Assembly (NCBI GenBank): GCA_009823395.1
Contig: CM020511.1
Coordinates: 19,155,001-19,219,000 of the forward strand
DNA: 64,000 nt
Direction: 5' to 3'
From: Thamnaconus septentrionalis
Taxonomy: Eukaryota > Chordata > Actinopteri > Tetraodontiformes > Monacanthidae
Shown one piece after another: positions 61,760 to 64,000 of this stretch. Under the pieces are notes generated by a model. The model had not been told where the DNA came from, made no database searches, and saw only the letters and a program-made list of their open reading frames with translations. The first letter of the stretch is position 1. Every line of letters begins with the position of its first letter. The position numbers were made by a program, and so were the translations under genes.

Positions 61760-62430
61760 CGCCTTTTTTTTTGTTTGTTTGTTGCTGTTTGTTTTTTTGA
61801 CGAACAAGGAAGGCAGTGAACGCAGGCGCCCGCCGAAAACGAACGATTCCCCAAACAGGGGTCGGGGGTGTGGAGGGTGATGAGAGCGTTCCATATTGTT
61901 GCCACAAATACTGAAACACAACAACACAAATCCAGAACTGTGAGGGAGGGAGGCGATGCAACTACATGAGCATTACTTGACTCTAATGAAGAAAAAAAAT
62001 GCTTGGACGAGCTTGTTCAACGAAAAGAAAAAAGAAGTATGACTGTGAACTCAGTTCATTAAAAAAAAAAAAAAAAATAGGAACTATGAACTAAACTTGA
62101 TCATTTTTTTAAACCTGTGATGTGAATTTGTTGGTATTACTTGTGAACCAACAGGACAAACAGATGGCCAAAACTGCAGAAGACGCCACGACGGGGCACA
62201 TTAACAGAATGAGTCATATTTGGTTTGCAGCATGACAGTGTAAAGGCTAAATAATTTATAAAAGTAAAAACTACAAGTCGTTTTATGCAAAAGAAATGAC
62301 TGTGCAGCAAGACTTGTAATTTTAGCATTATAAAACTTCAACTCACTAAACATTTAAGTGAGAAATATTCAGATATAATAATAAGGACCCTGATCTCAGA
62401 TAAGGACACTGTAGATAATGACAGATTTCT
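61760..62430. other. Unique AT-rich sequence, no recognised gene
   Basis: Includes a poly(A) run at 62059-62077. Nothing else seen. Confidence 0.45.
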
Positions 62431-62439
62431 TAGTGGAGG

Positions 62440-62645
62440 TTAGGATCCCAGAGCCGGAGGTGGCCTCCTCCCAGTCCTATCCTATCTATCATTATGCATT
62501 GCGGTGCTGGAATACTGGCCCCTCCTCCCGGTGCATCCGAAGGCATTCCCAGGCCAGATGGGAAAGAAATCCCTCCGGTGAGGGCTTTCACCAGCCTGGA
62601 GCTTCTGTGAAGGGAGGCGCCCTGACCTGCCTGAGCAACATCAAG
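62440..62645 (+). mobile_element. Decayed dispersed repeat (retroelement-like)
   Basis: GGCATTCCCAGGCCAGATGG and then 'gaaagaaatccctccggtgagg', plus 'gaggcgccctgacctgcctgagc', match the order of a widespread vertebrate repeat that I recall as 'cattcccaggccagatgggatatataatccctcca...ggaggcgccc'. No intact frame. Class not certain. Confidence 0.5.
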
Positions 62646-62957
62646 CTAAGTTAAAGGGGGGGATGTAGTGGGGGGCAGGGAAGCTCTGCCGCCAATCTCA
62701 AAGCTTCTCAGCGCGTCTCGCCAGGGAGCAGCGCTCTTGCTCAGCCGCTGGCACCTGGGAGCACTTCCTGTTCCGGCTGCATACAAATGTCAGCGCGCAC
62801 AGATGAGGGCTGGAATGCAAACAAGGCCGTGAGCTATGACCTGAACGGCTCAGTCGCCATAATATCATGGTTTCTAATGGAGCTGCACAATAGTTGGAAC
62901 ATAACACCGGAGAGAATACATATGAAAAAAAAGAGGAATCATGGTTTCCATTCCAGC

Positions 62958-63099
62958 TAGTGTTGTATTCCTGGAGGTTGGTCTTGGTCTCCAGACCACT
63001 TTTTAACTCGGGGGGCATTTTTACTGGGTCTTGTCTCGGTCTCGGACTGGACGGTCTCTGGATTTTTGATCCAGACCAGTGGAGACTCAGCCAACACTA
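62958..63099. mobile_element. Small inverted-end element with 'TCTCGGTCTC' core
   Basis: TAGTGTTG (62958-62965) and CAACACTA (63092-63099) are perfect 8-bp inverted ends. The core has 'ggtcttggtctccagaccac', 'cttgtctcggtctcggactg' and 'gatccagaccagtgg'. It matches in style a common fish repeat of alternating tctcggtct units between agtgttg and caacact. Confidence 0.65.
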
Positions 63100-63460
63100 C
63101 AATGACAGATAAGAATAACAGAAAAGAATCCAGCTGCTGCTGTTTTACACTCTGTCTGTGAACTAAGTCACAATGCTGTCACTACATTCAATGTCAGTTT
63201 TTCATGTTGTGGATTATTCTGTCCAATCCACAGAGAGGACACGGCCGACCCCCGGCCCCGACGCGATGCCACGGAAAACCGGAACACCTGTGACAGGAAG
63301 CAGCTCCACCCTGCTGGAGGGCAAAAATAATGGGGGCAGAGTGGCAGGAGCAGGGAGATAATGGCATGTTATGAGCTCTTTGTGTCATGATAAACACAGC
63401 TGATCTGATCTCTACCTGAGCAGCCGCCTGCCAGCCCGTGCACGCGCAGCCGTGACAATG

Positions 63461-63505
63461 GAGATGACTGAGGGGGGTGGGGGGTGTGGGGGGGTTAGTG
63501 GGGGC
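63461..63505. other. G-quadruplex-capable G-rich tract
   Basis: Several runs of four or more G (near 63472, 63479, 63490 and 63501) separated by one to five bases on the plus strand. Confidence 0.7.
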
Positions 63506-63594
63506 TTCAAAGCTGTAATTTTCCTAAAGTTATAATGTGCACTTGCCAACACGTATGCATGCGTGTGCAGCCTGGTGTTGGTGTGTGTGTGTTT

Positions 63595-63608
63595 GGGGGG
63601 GGGGGGGG
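63595..63608. repeat. Poly(G) run of 14
   Basis: Fourteen consecutive G following a GT tract. Confidence 0.93.
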
Positions 63609-63691
63609 ATCTGGCCTGTCAGCTGCAAGTAACAACAACACCAGCAGCGGAGGCGGCTGTCGGTGTGCGGTGGGAGGAAGCCCATGCACGC

Positions 63692-63692
63692 G

Positions 63693-63723
<31 letters not shown>

Positions 63724-63727
63724 ACAC
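63692..63727. repeat. (CA)n microsatellite
   Basis: About seventeen CA units with one GA interruption. Confidence 0.95.
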
Positions 63728-64000
63728 CACCAGCAGCCTCCTCTCATCTCCTCGTGTCGGCGCTTCTCTTCGACGTCACCTGAACCCTTCAACGCTCCTC
63801 CACCTGGACCGCGTGGAGCTGTTGGACCGAGCACGTGTTTCCTGAAGCGTTTTGTAGGTCAAAAGGTTGAAGGGAGAAAATGTCGGGGGGGGCAATAAAA
63901 TAATTCTGGCTTCAAAGTGCAGTTTTGTCTATTCTTTATTCTCAACCTGAAACTAATCTGAGTCCTTTTAACCCCAAACAAGTGCGCGTGTATACAGCGT

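Overview
This window is vertebrate genomic DNA, almost certainly from a ray-finned (teleost) fish. The coding content is two short exons on the minus strand with canonical splice sites. Together they encode most of the N-terminal MAM domain of a type IIb receptor protein tyrosine phosphatase. The closest match from memory is PTPRU, because the segment from NDTHC to SRDGHSPG reads as in human PTPRU rather than PTPRM, PTPRK or PTPRT. The fish assignment rests on dense dinucleotide and tetranucleotide microsatellites and on several dispersed repeats of teleost type: a short LINE/SINE tail with (ATTC)n, a tRNA-like SINE, inverted-repeat MITEs and a decayed LINE reverse transcriptase end.

Layout, read in the direction of the gene from high to low coordinates. 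Positions 64000 to 31219 lie upstream of exon 2 and are presumably intron 1, possibly including exon 1 or the promoter; a CpG-dense tract at about 60650-61750 is the best promoter-like candidate here, but I could not identify a signal-peptide exon. Exon 2 is at 31218-31087 (132 bp). Intron 2 is 28346 bp (31086-2741). Exon 3 is at 2740-2469 (272 bp). The start of intron 3 runs from 2468 out of the window. The later exons (rest of MAM, Ig, fibronectin III, transmembrane and phosphatase domains) are not in the window.

The noncoding part is a mixture of microsatellites (the largest a 117-bp GA tract at 54528-54644), small DNA transposons, retroelement fossils, CpG-dense patches and long stretches of unique AT-rich sequence that look like candidate conserved noncoding elements (for example 21830-22200, 56820-57250 and 58140-59400). 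None of the longer open frames outside the two exons looks like a real gene; most are driven by simple repeats.

I found no evidence of a new biological system. The items most worth a second look are a pair of adjacent perfect hairpins at 23096-23172, a family of about 220-400-bp elements with AGCTGTGTTTCC-type inverted ends present in four copies, a retroposed fragment with a 12-bp target duplication at 28713-28865, and the candidate regulatory islands.
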